Assembly (NCBI RefSeq): GCF_030287405.1
Contig: NZ_JASVVV010000004.1
Location: 138,081-202,080 of the forward strand
From: Halalkalicoccus sp. NIPERK01
Lineage (GTDB): Archaea > Halobacteriota > Halobacteria > Halobacteriales > Halalkalicoccaceae
Reading direction: 5' to 3'
Length of the DNA stretch: 64,000 bases
How positions within the stretch are numbered: the stretch's first letter is position 1; each line of letters opens with the position of its first letter. The notes beneath the pieces were generated by a model that worked only from the letters and a program-made list of their open reading frames with translations, was not told where the DNA came from and did not search any database. Both the position numbers and the translations under genes were made by a program. Below are positions 9,222-18,128 of this stretch, piece by piece.

Positions 9222-10394
9222 ATGGAACCACGGATCACGCGGATCCAGACGACGGAGTTCTCCTATCCCATCGAGGACGTCGGCACCGACACCAACGGCT
9301 TCAACCTCACCTACGAACCCGGCGCGGTCACGGAGCGAAAGCTGTTCGCCATCCAGATCGAGACCACCGAGGGGATCACCGGCGAGTACGTCGGCGGCAA
9401 CTCACCGGCCTTTGCCCAGATCAACACCGTCGCCGACTATTTGATCGGGAAGAACCCCCTGCACCGCGAGCGCCACTGGAGCGAACTCAAGCGCGCGCTC
9501 AGGAAGTACGACCGCATGGGGATCGGCCCGCTCGACGTCGCACTGTGGGACTTCGCAGGAAAATACCACGACGCCCCGATCCACGAGCTACTGGGGACCT
9601 ACCGCGAGCGCCTGCCCACCTACGCCTCGACCTATCACGCCGACGACAGCGGCGGGCTCAACTCCCCCGCGGCCTACGCGGATTTCGCCGAGGAGTGTCG
9701 CGAACGGGGCTTTCCGGCGTTCAAAATCCACGGCTGGGGCGGCGGCGACGACGCCCGCCAGATAGACAGGGAGATCGCCACCGTCCACGCCGTCGGCGAG
9801 CGCGTCGGCAGCGGGATGGACCTCATGCTCGACCCGGCCTGCGAGTACGAGACGTTCGCTGACGCGCTCAAGGTGGGCAAGGCGTGTGACGCACAGGACT
9901 TTTACTGGTACGAGGACCCGTATCGCGACGGCGGCATCTCCCAGCACGCCCACCGGAAACTGCGCCAGCACCTCGAGACGCCGATCCTCCAGACCGAACA
10001 CGTCCGGGGGCTCGAACCCTTTACGGATTTTATCGCGAGCGAGGCGACCGACTTCGTGCGCGCGGACCCCGAGTACGACGGCGGGATCACGGGCGCGATG
10101 AAGCGCGCGAAGGTCGCGGAGGGGTTCGGCCTCGACGTGGAGTTCCACGCGCCCGGCCCCGCCCAACGGCACTGCATCGCCGCGACGCGAAACGCGAACT
10201 ACTACGAACTCGCGCTGGTCCACCCGAAGTGTCAGAATACCCAGCCGCCGGTCTATCTCGGGGGCTATTCGGACCAACTGGACGCGGTCGACGCCGAGGG
10301 AACCGTCCCCGTCCCGGACGGCCCCGGTCTCGGCGTCGAGTACGACTGGGAGTACGTCGAGTCGCGGGCGCTGGGCGGCCGGGAGTACGAATAG
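9222..10394 (+). CDS. Enolase-superfamily dehydratase/racemase (mandelate racemase subgroup)
   Basis: The protein (390 aa) has the two-domain layout of the mandelate racemase family. Likely metal ligands are Asp204 (LMLDPACEY), Glu231 (WYEDPY) and Glu259 (LQTEH). FKIHGW near 168-170 supplies the strand-2 Lys-x-His expected of an acid/base pair. Haloarchaeal relatives include sugar-acid dehydratases, but the substrate cannot be read from sequence. The ATG at 9222 is preferred over GTG 9213 because the family begins at MEPRITRIQ. The gene is apparently monocistronic. Confidence 0.8.
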   Translation: MEPRITRIQTTEFSYPIEDVGTDTNGFNLTYEPGAVTERKLFAIQIETTEGITGEYVGGNSPAFAQINTVADYLIGKNPLHRERHWSELKRALRKYDRMGIGPLDVALWDFAGKYHDAPIHELLGTYRERLPTYASTYHADDSGGLNSPAAYADFAEECRERGFPAFKIHGWGGGDDARQIDREIATVHAVGERVGSGMDLMLDPACEYETFADALKVGKACDAQDFYWYEDPYRDGGISQHAHRKLRQHLETPILQTEHVRGLEPFTDFIASEATDFVRADPEYDGGITGAMKRAKVAEGFGLDVEFHAPGPAQRHCIAATRNANYYELALVHPKCQNTQPPVYLGGYSDQLDAVDAEGTVPVPDGPGLGVEYDWEYVESRALGGREYE

Positions 10395-10494
10395 GTGGAC
10401 CGTGTCAGTCCGTGTCCAAGGGGTTAAGTAGGGGCTGTCTGTTTCTACCGGTAACGATGGTACTACGTACGATCGGTCACAGGGGGTGGCGCTG

Positions 10495-11124
10495 ATGGCG
10501 GGAGAATCGCAAACGATGACGGATCGACTCGGCGGCGGGTTCACGACGCTCGCGTGGGTGCTGATCCCCGTCGCGGTCGGGATCAACGTCGTCGGCGGGG
10601 CGCTGACCAACGCGCTTCGCATCCCGCTGTTCCTCGACGTGATCGGCACGCTGCTGTTGGCGATCCTCGCCGGGCCGCTCGTCGCGGCGGTCGGCGGGAT
10701 CCTGACGAACGTCGTGCTCTCGGTGGTGCGCTCGCCGACGATGCTGCCGTTCGCGCTGACGCAGGCGGCCATCGCGCTGGTCGCGGGCTACCTGGCGATG
10801 CGCGGCTGGTTTTTGATCCGCGAGAAGCGCGACTACCTCAAGCTGGCCGGCGTGGCGATCGCGGTCTCGGCGGCCTCGGTGCTCGTGAGCTGGCCGATCC
10901 TCGTCTGGCTGTTCGGCGGGATCACCGGCACCGCGCCCGACGTCGTCGTCGCGGTGTTCCTCGCGTCGGGCTTCAGCACCGAACTCGCCGTGCTCGGCTC
11001 CCAACTGGTGATGGAGCCGGTCGACAAGGGCGCGAGCGTCGTGATCGCGTACTTCATCGCCAAATCGGTCCCCGAGCGCTACCGGCCCTCGTTCGGCCAG
11101 CGGGCGCTCGCACGCGATCGATGA
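10495..11124 (+). CDS. ECF transporter substrate-binding (S) membrane subunit
   Basis: The 209-residue protein has six or so helices, with the stretch LFLDVIGTLLLAILAGPLVAAVGGILTN typical of S components. It lies directly before a T subunit and a fused ATPase. Start 10495 is preferred because GGGGGTGG lies a few bases upstream, a good ribosome-binding site. S subunits set substrate specificity for vitamins, metals or nucleobase-like compounds, and this subfamily cannot be assigned by eye. The stop overlaps the next ATG as ATGA. Confidence 0.75.
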   Translation: MAGESQTMTDRLGGGFTTLAWVLIPVAVGINVVGGALTNALRIPLFLDVIGTLLLAILAGPLVAAVGGILTNVVLSVVRSPTMLPFALTQAAIALVAGYLAMRGWFLIREKRDYLKLAGVAIAVSAASVLVSWPILVWLFGGITGTAPDVVVAVFLASGFSTELAVLGSQLVMEPVDKGASVVIAYFIAKSVPERYRPSFGQRALARDR

Positions 11125-11981
11125 GCGGCGGTGGCACCGCAGGAACGACGGACGTCGACGTCGAGGCGCTGATCGAGAACGCGGAGGGTGCCGACTCGCC
11201 CTTCGAGTACCGCCCCGGATCGAGCCCGCTCCACCGGCTGAACCCGGTGACGAAACTCGTCGCGAGCGGCGCGCTGATCCTGATCGCCTTTCTCCTCCCC
11301 ACCTTCTGGGGCCCGCTCGCGCTGACGGTCGGGCTGTTCGCGCTGGTCGCGACGGCGGGGGCGGGCGTCGCACGCTCGGTCGGAACCGTCCTCGTCGCCG
11401 TCGGGGGACCGCTCGCGCTCTCGCTGGTGCTCATTCAGGGGCTCTTCTATCCGCAGAACGAGACGGTGCTGGTCTCGCTCGCCGTGCCCGTGATCGACCG
11501 ACTGGCGTTCTACGAGGAGGGCATCGAGTTCGCGCTGTTGATCCTCTTTCGGCTCACCGTCCTCATGATCGCGTTGCTGGGCGCGATCGTCACGACCCAC
11601 CCGAAGAAGCTGACGGTCGCGCTGATGGAGAAGGGCGTCTCGAACAAGGTCGCGTACGTCTTCATGGCCGCGCTCCAGTTCATCCCACAGATGCAGACCC
11701 GGGCGAAGGCGATCCTCGACGCCCAGCAGGCCCGCGGGCTCGACACCGCCGCGAACCTCCGCCGACGGCTGAAGTCCTACGTCGCGCTGATGGCGCCGCT
11801 TCTGATCGGAACGCTGATCTCGACCGAGACCCGCGCGCTCGCGCTCGAATCGCGCGGGTTCACCCGGAAAGGGGAGCGAACCTACCTGCTCGACGTCTCG
11901 GATAGCGCGTTCGACAGGGCGATCCGCTGGCTTTCGGTGCTCGCGGTGATCGCCGTCTTCGTCTGGAGGCTGTTACTGTGA
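11121..11981 (+). CDS. ecfT: ECF transporter transmembrane (T) subunit
   Basis: The 286-residue membrane protein has a soluble N-terminus of about 50 residues, then HRLNPVTKLVASGALILIAF, the standard EcfT opening. The two coupling-helix motifs are present as A-R-G forms: AQQARGLD near 205 and ESRGFTRKGERT near 245. It overlaps both neighbours by four bases, so the S-T-AA set is one translationally coupled unit. It carries the energy from the ATPase to the S subunit. Confidence 0.88.
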   Translation: MSGGGTAGTTDVDVEALIENAEGADSPFEYRPGSSPLHRLNPVTKLVASGALILIAFLLPTFWGPLALTVGLFALVATAGAGVARSVGTVLVAVGGPLALSLVLIQGLFYPQNETVLVSLAVPVIDRLAFYEEGIEFALLILFRLTVLMIALLGAIVTTHPKKLTVALMEKGVSNKVAYVFMAALQFIPQMQTRAKAILDAQQARGLDTAANLRRRLKSYVALMAPLLIGTLISTETRALALESRGFTRKGERTYLLDVSDSAFDRAIRWLSVLAVIAVFVWRLLL

Positions 11982-13669
11982 CCCGGATCACGTTCGACGA
12001 CGTCTCGTGGGAGTACCGAACCGGGGAGGGGCGCGCCGTCTCCGGCCTCGACCTGGAGATCGAGTCGGGCAGTTTCATCGGGATCACCGGCCCGAGCGAC
12101 GCCGGCAAGTCGACGTTCTGCCGGCTGATCCCCGGCTACGTTCCCCACTACTTCGACGGCGAGCTAGAGGGGAGCGTCCGGGTGGGCGACCGGGAGGTGC
12201 GCGAGGCCTCGATCGGCGAACTCGCCGAACGCGTGGGCATGCTCTTCGAGAACCCGTTCGATCAGCTGACCGGCGCGAGCACGACGGTGTTAGAAGAGGT
12301 CGCCTTCGGCCTCGAGAACCTCGGCTACCCGCGCGAGGAGATAATCGAGCGCGCGGTCGAGAGCCTCCGGCGGGTGGGCATCGAGGAGCTGATCGACCGC
12401 AACCCCCAGCGCCTCTCGGGCGGGCAGTCACAGCGGGTCGCGCTGGCCTCGGTGCTCGCCATGCGCCCGGACGTGCTGGTGCTCGACGAGCCGACCTCCC
12501 AGCTCGACCCCCACGGTGCGGAGGCGGTCTTCGAGATCGTCGCCGGGATGAAGGAGCAGGGGTATACGGTGATCGTCGTCAGCCAGCGCCTCGACCGACT
12601 CGCGCCGCACCTCGACCGCCTGCTGGTGATCGAGGACGGCGAGATAGCGCACGACGCGGGCCCCGAGGAGGTGTTCACCACGTCGGGGATCGACGACCTG
12701 GTCGACGTCCCTCAGTCGGTCCGGGTGGGCCGCCGGCTCCGGGAGGCGGGACACGACGTCGACGGGGTCCCGCTGACCGTCGAGGCGGCCATCGAGGAGC
12801 TTCGCCCGCACGTGACCGGCGCGACTGACGGGGGCGTGACGGTTCCCTCCGCCGAGGAGGGGAGGGAGGCGGCTGGCGACGCTCGCGTCACCTTCGAGGA
12901 CGTGCGCCACGTCTACGAGGGCGGCGTCGAGGCGCTCTCCGGCGTCTCGATCGACATGGCGTCGGGCTGTGTCTGTCTCGTCGGGCAGAACGGCGCGGGC
13001 AAGACCACCTTCGTCAAGCACATGAACGGGCTGCTCGAACCGACCGAGGGCGTCGTTCTCGTCGAGGAAACGGACACGCGGGAGGCCCGCGTCGCCCAAC
13101 TGGCCCGGCACGTCGGCCTCTCGTTTCAGAACCCCGACGACCAGCTGTTTCACGACAGCGTCGAGGCCGAAGTGCGCTACGGGCCGAAGAACCTGGCGTT
13201 CGACGAGGAGCGGGCCGACGAGACCACGGAGCGCGCGATCTCCCGCCTCGACCTCGAGGACGCCCGCGATCGAAACCCCTACGACCTCGGGATGCCGCGG
13301 CGCAAGCGCGTGGCCGTCGCCTCGGTGCTCGCGATGGACACCGACACCGTCGTCCTCGACGAACCGACCGGCGGGCAGGACGCCCCCGGCACCGCCCTGC
13401 TGAGCAACGCCGTCGAGGAACTGGTCGCGGATGGACGGCTCGTCGTCGTCATCACCCACGACGTGGGCTTCGCGCGCCGGTACGCCGACCGCGTGATCGC
13501 GCTCGGGCGGGGTGAGGTCCTCTTGGACGGGAGCCCGCGGGAGGTCTTCGGCAACCCCGAGATCCTCGCCGAAACCGACGTCGACCCGCCCGTCGTCACC
13601 CGGATCGGTCACGAACTCGGCCTGCCGACGCTGCTCTCGATCGACGAACTGTTCGAGTACGTCGAGTGA
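11978..13669 (+). CDS. ECF transporter ATPase, two ABC domains fused
   Basis: Two nucleotide-binding domains lie in one 563-residue chain. Domain 1 has Walker A GPSDAGKST, signature LSGGQSQR and Walker B VLVLDEPTS. Domain 2 has Walker A GQNGAGKTT, a Q-loop at SFQNPDDQ and Walker B VVLDEPTGG. The domain 2 signature is LGMPRRKR in place of LSGGQ, so one of the two ATP sites is probably non-canonical. The GTG start overlaps the ecfT stop (GTGA). The layout is like the fused ATPases of dedicated ECF systems such as YkoD. Confidence 0.88.
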   Translation: MTRITFDDVSWEYRTGEGRAVSGLDLEIESGSFIGITGPSDAGKSTFCRLIPGYVPHYFDGELEGSVRVGDREVREASIGELAERVGMLFENPFDQLTGASTTVLEEVAFGLENLGYPREEIIERAVESLRRVGIEELIDRNPQRLSGGQSQRVALASVLAMRPDVLVLDEPTSQLDPHGAEAVFEIVAGMKEQGYTVIVVSQRLDRLAPHLDRLLVIEDGEIAHDAGPEEVFTTSGIDDLVDVPQSVRVGRRLREAGHDVDGVPLTVEAAIEELRPHVTGATDGGVTVPSAEEGREAAGDARVTFEDVRHVYEGGVEALSGVSIDMASGCVCLVGQNGAGKTTFVKHMNGLLEPTEGVVLVEETDTREARVAQLARHVGLSFQNPDDQLFHDSVEAEVRYGPKNLAFDEERADETTERAISRLDLEDARDRNPYDLGMPRRKRVAVASVLAMDTDTVVLDEPTGGQDAPGTALLSNAVEELVADGRLVVVITHDVGFARRYADRVIALGRGEVLLDGSPREVFGNPEILAETDVDPPVVTRIGHELGLPTLLSIDELFEYVE

Positions 13670-13670
13670 T

Positions 13671-14570
13671 CTACAGGGCGGACTCGATCGCTCGCGCGAG
13701 CGACGCGCGAAACGCCGACACGTCGATGTCGGTCGCCACGCGGCCGTTCTCCGCCTCGTCGGTGACGCCGTACTCGTCGCTGACCAGCGCCCCCCGACAC
13801 GGCCCCTCGCGCGTATCGATCTCGAGGGCGCGCTCCTCGACGGTGAGGACGTCGTCGGTGAGCTGGGCGATCACCGCCGCGTCGTGGATCGGCGAGTGCT
13901 CGATCCCGTAGCGCCCGCGCACGTGGTCGGGGTAGTACTCCAGCCACTCCTCGACGACCTCGCCGCGTCGACCCGAGAGATCGAGGGTAGCGGGGTCGAG
14001 CGTCGCCCGAACCGTGACGCCGAGGCCGACGAACGTGGGGTCGAGGGATTGGAGAACTCGGCTGGCGGCGTCGGGATCGGCGTGGAGGTTCGCCTCCGCC
14101 GCGGGCGTGCGGTTGCCGGGCGCGTAGACCGCCCCGCCCATGACCAGCACCCCGTCGAGAAGATCGGGCAGATCGGGCTCGATCCCGAGCGCCAGCGCGA
14201 GGTTCGTCAGCGGGCCGATCGCGGCGATCGTGAGGTTTCCGTCCTTCCGTGCCTGCTCGACGATGAACTCGGCTCCCGACGTATCGACGGGCCCCCGTCT
14301 CGGGTCCGGGAGGTCGCCCTTCAGACCGCCCTCGCCGTGGATGAACTCGGCGGTGTCCTGGCGTTTCACGAGGGGCCGGTCCGCGCCGCGGGAAACGGGC
14401 AGATCGCCGTCGAGGAAGTCGAGCAGCGCGAGCGTGTTTCGGGTGGTGTTCTCGACGGAAGAGTTGCCGGCGACGGTCGTCAGTCCGACGATGTCGAGAT
14501 CGCTTTCGAGCGCGAGCAGGAGGGCGAGCGCGTCGTCACAGCCGGGATCCGTGTCGATCAGAAGGGACAT
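13671..14570 (-). CDS. Inosine/uridine-type nucleoside hydrolase
   Basis: This Ca2+-dependent N-ribohydrolase cleaves a nucleoside to base and ribose. The metal site DTDPGCDDALAL lies at the N-terminus, followed by TTVAGNSS near 40. At 299 residues it is of normal length. It meets the fused ECF ATPase tail to tail with a one-base gap. That placement hints that the ECF transporter may import a nucleoside or a related compound; this is inference only. Confidence 0.88.
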   Translation of the reverse strand: MSLLIDTDPGCDDALALLLALESDLDIVGLTTVAGNSSVENTTRNTLALLDFLDGDLPVSRGADRPLVKRQDTAEFIHGEGGLKGDLPDPRRGPVDTSGAEFIVEQARKDGNLTIAAIGPLTNLALALGIEPDLPDLLDGVLVMGGAVYAPGNRTPAAEANLHADPDAASRVLQSLDPTFVGLGVTVRATLDPATLDLSGRRGEVVEEWLEYYPDHVRGRYGIEHSPIHDAAVIAQLTDDVLTVEERALEIDTREGPCRGALVSDEYGVTDEAENGRVATDIDVSAFRASLARAIESAL

Positions 14571-14621
14571 GGCCCCGCCTACGGAGGCCGGAGGGAAAAG
14601 CTTCAGTCGGGTTCGGGAGGC

Positions 14622-15734
14622 TTACAGGTCGGCGACGTCCTCGATGGCGTCGGTGAGCGCTCGAATGCTCTCGACGTCGTGTTCGCCCATGTGGCCGATG
14701 CGGAACGTCTCCTCGCCCAGCTGTGAGCCGTAGCCGTTCGAGAAGACCATGTCGTACTCCTCGCTCACCGCGTCGATGGTCCCGGCGACGTCGATCCCCC
14801 GGGTGTTCTCGATGCAGCTCACGGTTCGGGACTCGTAGCCCTCCTCGGGGAAGAGGCCGAAGTGCTCGCGGGCCCACCCGCGGGTGTACTCGGCCATCTC
14901 GCGGTGACGTTCGCTTCGAGCGTCGTGCCCTTCGGAGAGCATGTGCTTCATCTGCGTTCGGTACGCGAGCATGACCGGGATCGCCGGGGTAGAGTGGGTC
15001 TGGCCCTTGCGGTCGTAGTAGTCGAGCGAGCGCTGGAACCCGCCGTACCACGAGGCCGACTCGCTCTCGACCTCGCGCTCGTAGGCGTCCTCGCTGACGA
15101 CACAGACCGCGAGCCCCGGCGGCATCGCGAAGGCCTTCTGCACGGAGGTGAAGACGACGTCGATCCCATGCCTATCGATGTCGACGTGGTCCCCGCCCAG
15201 CGCCGAGACCGCATCGACGACGAAATAGGTGTCAGGAAACTCGGCGACGACGTCCCCGATCTCCTCGATGGGGTTCCGAACCCCGGTCGAGGACTCGTTC
15301 ATCACGCAGGTGACCGCGTCGTAGTCGGTGTCGCTCTCCTCGAGGGTCTCGCGGACGTCCTCGGGTTTGACCGCCCGGCCCCACTCGTACTCCAGCGTGT
15401 CGACGTCCTTCCCGAGGCGCTCGGCGACGTTCGCCTGTCGCTCGCTGAAGCTCCCGCAGGTCGTCACGAGGACGTTCTCGTCGACGAGGTTGAGGATCGA
15501 ACTCTCCATGAACTCGGTCCCGGAGGCCGTGAGTACGATCACGTCGTGGTCGGTGCCCAGAAAGTCCTTGGTGTCCTCGACGATCGTGGTGTAGAGGTCG
15601 GTCATCCGCTCGCTCCGGTGACCGAACATCGGCTGGGCCATCGCCTCGACCACGTCCTCGCGCACTTCGGTCGGTCCCGGGATGTACAGCGTCTTGTCCG
15701 TGTAGTCGTCCGTGTACTCGCGTTTCTCGGTCAC
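14622..15734 (-). CDS. Class V aminotransferase (alanine-glyoxylate / serine-pyruvate type)
   Basis: This PLP-dependent enzyme has YIPGPTEVREDV at the N-terminus, ASGTEFMES for phosphate binding, and the PLP lysine in VFTSVQKAFAMPPG. The open frame runs far upstream, but the family begins near TEKREYTDDYTDKTLYIPG, so I use the GTG at 15734 (370 aa). Such enzymes move amino groups between alanine, serine or aspartate and glyoxylate or pyruvate. In archaea some act in serine synthesis, which would fit serB elsewhere in the window. Confidence 0.82.
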   Translation of the reverse strand: MTEKREYTDDYTDKTLYIPGPTEVREDVVEAMAQPMFGHRSERMTDLYTTIVEDTKDFLGTDHDVIVLTASGTEFMESSILNLVDENVLVTTCGSFSERQANVAERLGKDVDTLEYEWGRAVKPEDVRETLEESDTDYDAVTCVMNESSTGVRNPIEEIGDVVAEFPDTYFVVDAVSALGGDHVDIDRHGIDVVFTSVQKAFAMPPGLAVCVVSEDAYEREVESESASWYGGFQRSLDYYDRKGQTHSTPAIPVMLAYRTQMKHMLSEGHDARSERHREMAEYTRGWAREHFGLFPEEGYESRTVSCIENTRGIDVAGTIDAVSEEYDMVFSNGYGSQLGEETFRIGHMGEHDVESIRALTDAIEDVADL

Positions 15735-15941
15735 GTGGATCACCAGGGGGAGTCGATGCCGTCCCGCGCGCTTGCCGAGCGCCTCGAGAGCGGGAGGGTC
15801 ACCGACCCGTCCGTACCTCGCGGTTCGCGCGCGAGGGGATAAGCCCCGGGGATCTCCGCAAATGGCGCCGTCGGGGAGGTCATGATACCGTCGCCCACGC
15901 AAGCACCACGACTTACCGGCGGATCGTCGTACCGAGAGGTG

Positions 15942-16772
15942 ATGTTCTTCCACGAAAACGAACTCCAGTACCCGGTCGAGGTAGAGGAGCCCGACCCGGC
16001 GTTCGCGCGGATGCTCCAGCAGGCGATCGGGGGCGTCGAGGGCGAGATCCGGGTGTTCATGCAGTACCTGTTCCAGGGGATGAACCAGCCGCCGGAGAAC
16101 GAGCGGATGCGAATGTTGCTCTACGAGACGGCGATGGAGGAGCTGGGCCACGTCGAGATGCTCGCGACGGCGGTCGCGAAGAACCTCGAAGGAGCCCCGG
16201 TCGGCATGCGCGAGGAGTTCGCCCGGGACGGCGCGGTCAACGCCGCAATGGCTGGCTACCTGCCCCGGCAGTTCCTCTCGGCGGGCTTCGGCGCGATGCC
16301 CGAGGACAGCCAGGGCAACCCCTTCAGCACGGACCACGTCTACGCGAGCGGCAACCCCGCGGCCGACCTCTACGCGAACGTGACCGCCGAGGCCACCGGG
16401 AGAACGCTCGCGACTCGACTCTACGAGATGACCGACGATCCGGGTATGAAGGACATGCTGTCGTACCTGATCGCCCGCGACACCATGCACCAGAACCAGT
16501 GGCTCGCGGCGCTCCAGGACCTCGGGAACCCCGACGACGCGTTCGACCACCTGCCGGTGCCCGACAGCTTCCCGCAGGAGGAGGAGAACCGAGAGTTCAA
16601 CTACGAGTTCCTCTCGACGACGCGGGAGCCGACCGACGACCCCGAGACGGCGTGGACGACGGGCGAGTCGGTCGACGGAAAGGGCGAGTTCTCCTTCGGT
16701 CGTCAACCCGGCGGCGGGAAGCCCGACCTGCCCTCGCCGGACCCGCGGGCGTACAACGAGCCGACGGACTGA
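15942..16772 (+). CDS. Manganese catalase
   Basis: This non-haem dimanganese catalase breaks down hydrogen peroxide. The four-helix core shows the metal ligands expected of the family: Glu35 (VEGEIRVFMQY), the Glu-x-x-His in MEELGHVEM (near 67-70), Glu in TAEATGR and His in RDTMHQNQW. It has 276 residues. GAGAGGTG directly upstream supports ATG 15942 over an in-frame ATG at 15882. The C-terminal tail is Pro/Gly/Asp-rich, and a T6 run follows the gene. Confidence 0.92.
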   Translation: MFFHENELQYPVEVEEPDPAFARMLQQAIGGVEGEIRVFMQYLFQGMNQPPENERMRMLLYETAMEELGHVEMLATAVAKNLEGAPVGMREEFARDGAVNAAMAGYLPRQFLSAGFGAMPEDSQGNPFSTDHVYASGNPAADLYANVTAEATGRTLATRLYEMTDDPGMKDMLSYLIARDTMHQNQWLAALQDLGNPDDAFDHLPVPDSFPQEEENREFNYEFLSTTREPTDDPETAWTTGESVDGKGEFSFGRQPGGGKPDLPSPDPRAYNEPTD

Positions 16773-16798
16773 TCCGACGGCCTGCACCCGTTCGCGCC

Positions 16799-16804
16799 TT
16801 TTTT
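16799..16804 (+). terminator. Oligo-T terminator after manganese catalase
   Basis: A T6 run lies about 27 bases after the catalase stop, flanked by GC-rich sequence (CGCC on its left, CGCCGGCC on its right). It is a likely archaeal terminator. Confidence 0.45.
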
Positions 16805-16848
16805 CGCCGGCCGTAGGCCTATGAGCGTCGCGGCCGAAGGTCGGCGGG

Positions 16849-17964
16849 ATGACGGACGACCTTCGCGTGATCGTCTCGGGCGGGTCGATGGGCGGGCTGT
16901 TCACTGCGCTCGCGCTGGGCGAGGCCGGCCACGGGGTCGACGTCTTCGAGCGCGCGGCGGGCGAACTGGAGAGCCGTGGAGCGGGTATCGTCGCCCAGCC
17001 TCGGATGTTGCAGTACCTCGAAGAGCGCGGGATCGCGAGCGAGGAGATCACACTCACGACCCAGCGCAGGGAGTACCTGAAGCGCGACGGGAGCGTCCGC
17101 GAGGCGCGGAGCGATTCGATGACGTTCACGGGGTGGGACACGCTCTACCGCCGACTTCGAAAGGCGGTCGACGACGAGCGCTACTACGAGGGTCGGGTCG
17201 TCGGGTTCGAGCACGAGGACGAGGAGGTCTCGGTGCGGTTCGAGGACGGATCGGAGGGACGAGCGGACCTACTAACTATCGCCGAAGGCGGGCGTTCGGA
17301 GACGCGCGAGCAACTCCTCCCGGAGGTCTCCCCGGAGTACGCCGGCTACGTCGCCTGGCGGGGGCTGATCGACGAGCGGGAGCTCTCGGAGAGCCTCGTC
17401 GAGCGATTCGAGGGCACCTTCCTCTTTTTCGAGGGCGACTGTCAGTTGATTCTGGGGTATCTGATTCCCGGCCCCGACGGCGGGACGCGGGCGGGAACGC
17501 GCCGACTCAACTGGGTCTGGTACGACAACGTGCGCGACGAGGATCGGCTGAACGAGCTTCTGGCCGACTCTCGGGGGGTCGAGCACGACTTCTCGGTCGC
17601 GCCCGGCGACCTCCGGGGAGAGGTCGAACGCGGGTTGCGGGCGAGTGCCGAGGAGTTTCCCGACGTCTTCTCCCGGCTGGTCGGGGAAACCGAAAACCCG
17701 TTCGTCCAGACGATCTACGACCTCTCCGTACCCGAGATGGCCTTCGATCGGGTCTGCTTGCTGGGCGACGCGGCGTTCGTCGCCCGACCCCACACCGCCG
17801 CGGGGACCGCGAAGGCCGCCGCCGACGCGATCGACCTCGGGAGGGCGCTCGACGGGCACGAAAGGGTGGAGTCGGCGTTCGAGAAGTGGGAGGGGAAACG
17901 CCTCGCGGCGGGCCGGCAGCTGGTTCGGGAGGGGATCAGGATGGGCGAGAGCTACATGGGCTGA
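16849..17964 (+). CDS. FAD-dependent monooxygenase (aromatic-ring hydroxylase family)
   Basis: The 371-residue protein has the Rossmann motif GGSMGGLFTALALGEAGH at the N-terminus and the FAD/ribityl motif LLGDAAFVARPHTAAG near residue 300. This layout is that of single-component flavin hydroxylases such as 2,6-dihydroxypyridine 3-monooxygenase. Substrate cannot be inferred. The start at 16849 fits the beginning of the dinucleotide fold. Its TGA stop is the first codon of the hairpin element at 17961-18067. Confidence 0.8.
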   Translation: MTDDLRVIVSGGSMGGLFTALALGEAGHGVDVFERAAGELESRGAGIVAQPRMLQYLEERGIASEEITLTTQRREYLKRDGSVREARSDSMTFTGWDTLYRRLRKAVDDERYYEGRVVGFEHEDEEVSVRFEDGSEGRADLLTIAEGGRSETREQLLPEVSPEYAGYVAWRGLIDERELSESLVERFEGTFLFFEGDCQLILGYLIPGPDGGTRAGTRRLNWVWYDNVRDEDRLNELLADSRGVEHDFSVAPGDLRGEVERGLRASAEEFPDVFSRLVGETENPFVQTIYDLSVPEMAFDRVCLLGDAAFVARPHTAAGTAKAAADAIDLGRALDGHERVESAFEKWEGKRLAAGRQLVREGIRMGESYMG

Positions 17965-18067
17965 TAGGGAGTATCGTAGCCAGCCGGAACCACGGCGCGT
18001 CTCGACTGGGTCCGGCGTTCGATGCTCGGAGAGGGGATCGCTGAACGTCTACGATGCTCCCTACGAG
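17961..18067 (+). repeat. Long-loop hairpin element, copy B
   Basis: Left arm CTGATAGGGAGTATCGTAG (17961-17979) pairs with CTACGATGCTCCCTACGAG (18049-18067) across a 69-base loop. Two pairs are lost near the open end and one is a G-T wobble. It begins on the TGA stop of the monooxygenase gene (followed at once by TAG) and ends 61 bases before ligA. It is related to the elements at 29163 and 36215. The inner loop can form a weaker second stem (GTTC with GAAC). Confidence 0.7.
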
Positions 18068-18098
18068 TTCGGGTGTGCGTACGGCGGAGACGGCGGCG

Positions 18099-18103
18099 TT
18101 TTT
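18099..18103 (+). promoter_or_regulatory. T-run just upstream of ligA
   Basis: A T5 run lies 26-30 bases before the ligA ATG. It could belong to a weak TATA region or terminate the upstream transcript after the hairpin element. Confidence 0.25.
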
Positions 18104-18128
18104 GATCGGCGGGCGAAAAGAGCGGACA

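Noticed and set aside
15735-17141. Long open frame on the minus strand joined to the aminotransferase (839 codons in all)
   Set aside because: Its upstream part is the antisense of the manganese catalase gene, with biased composition and no homology. The family start lies at 15734.
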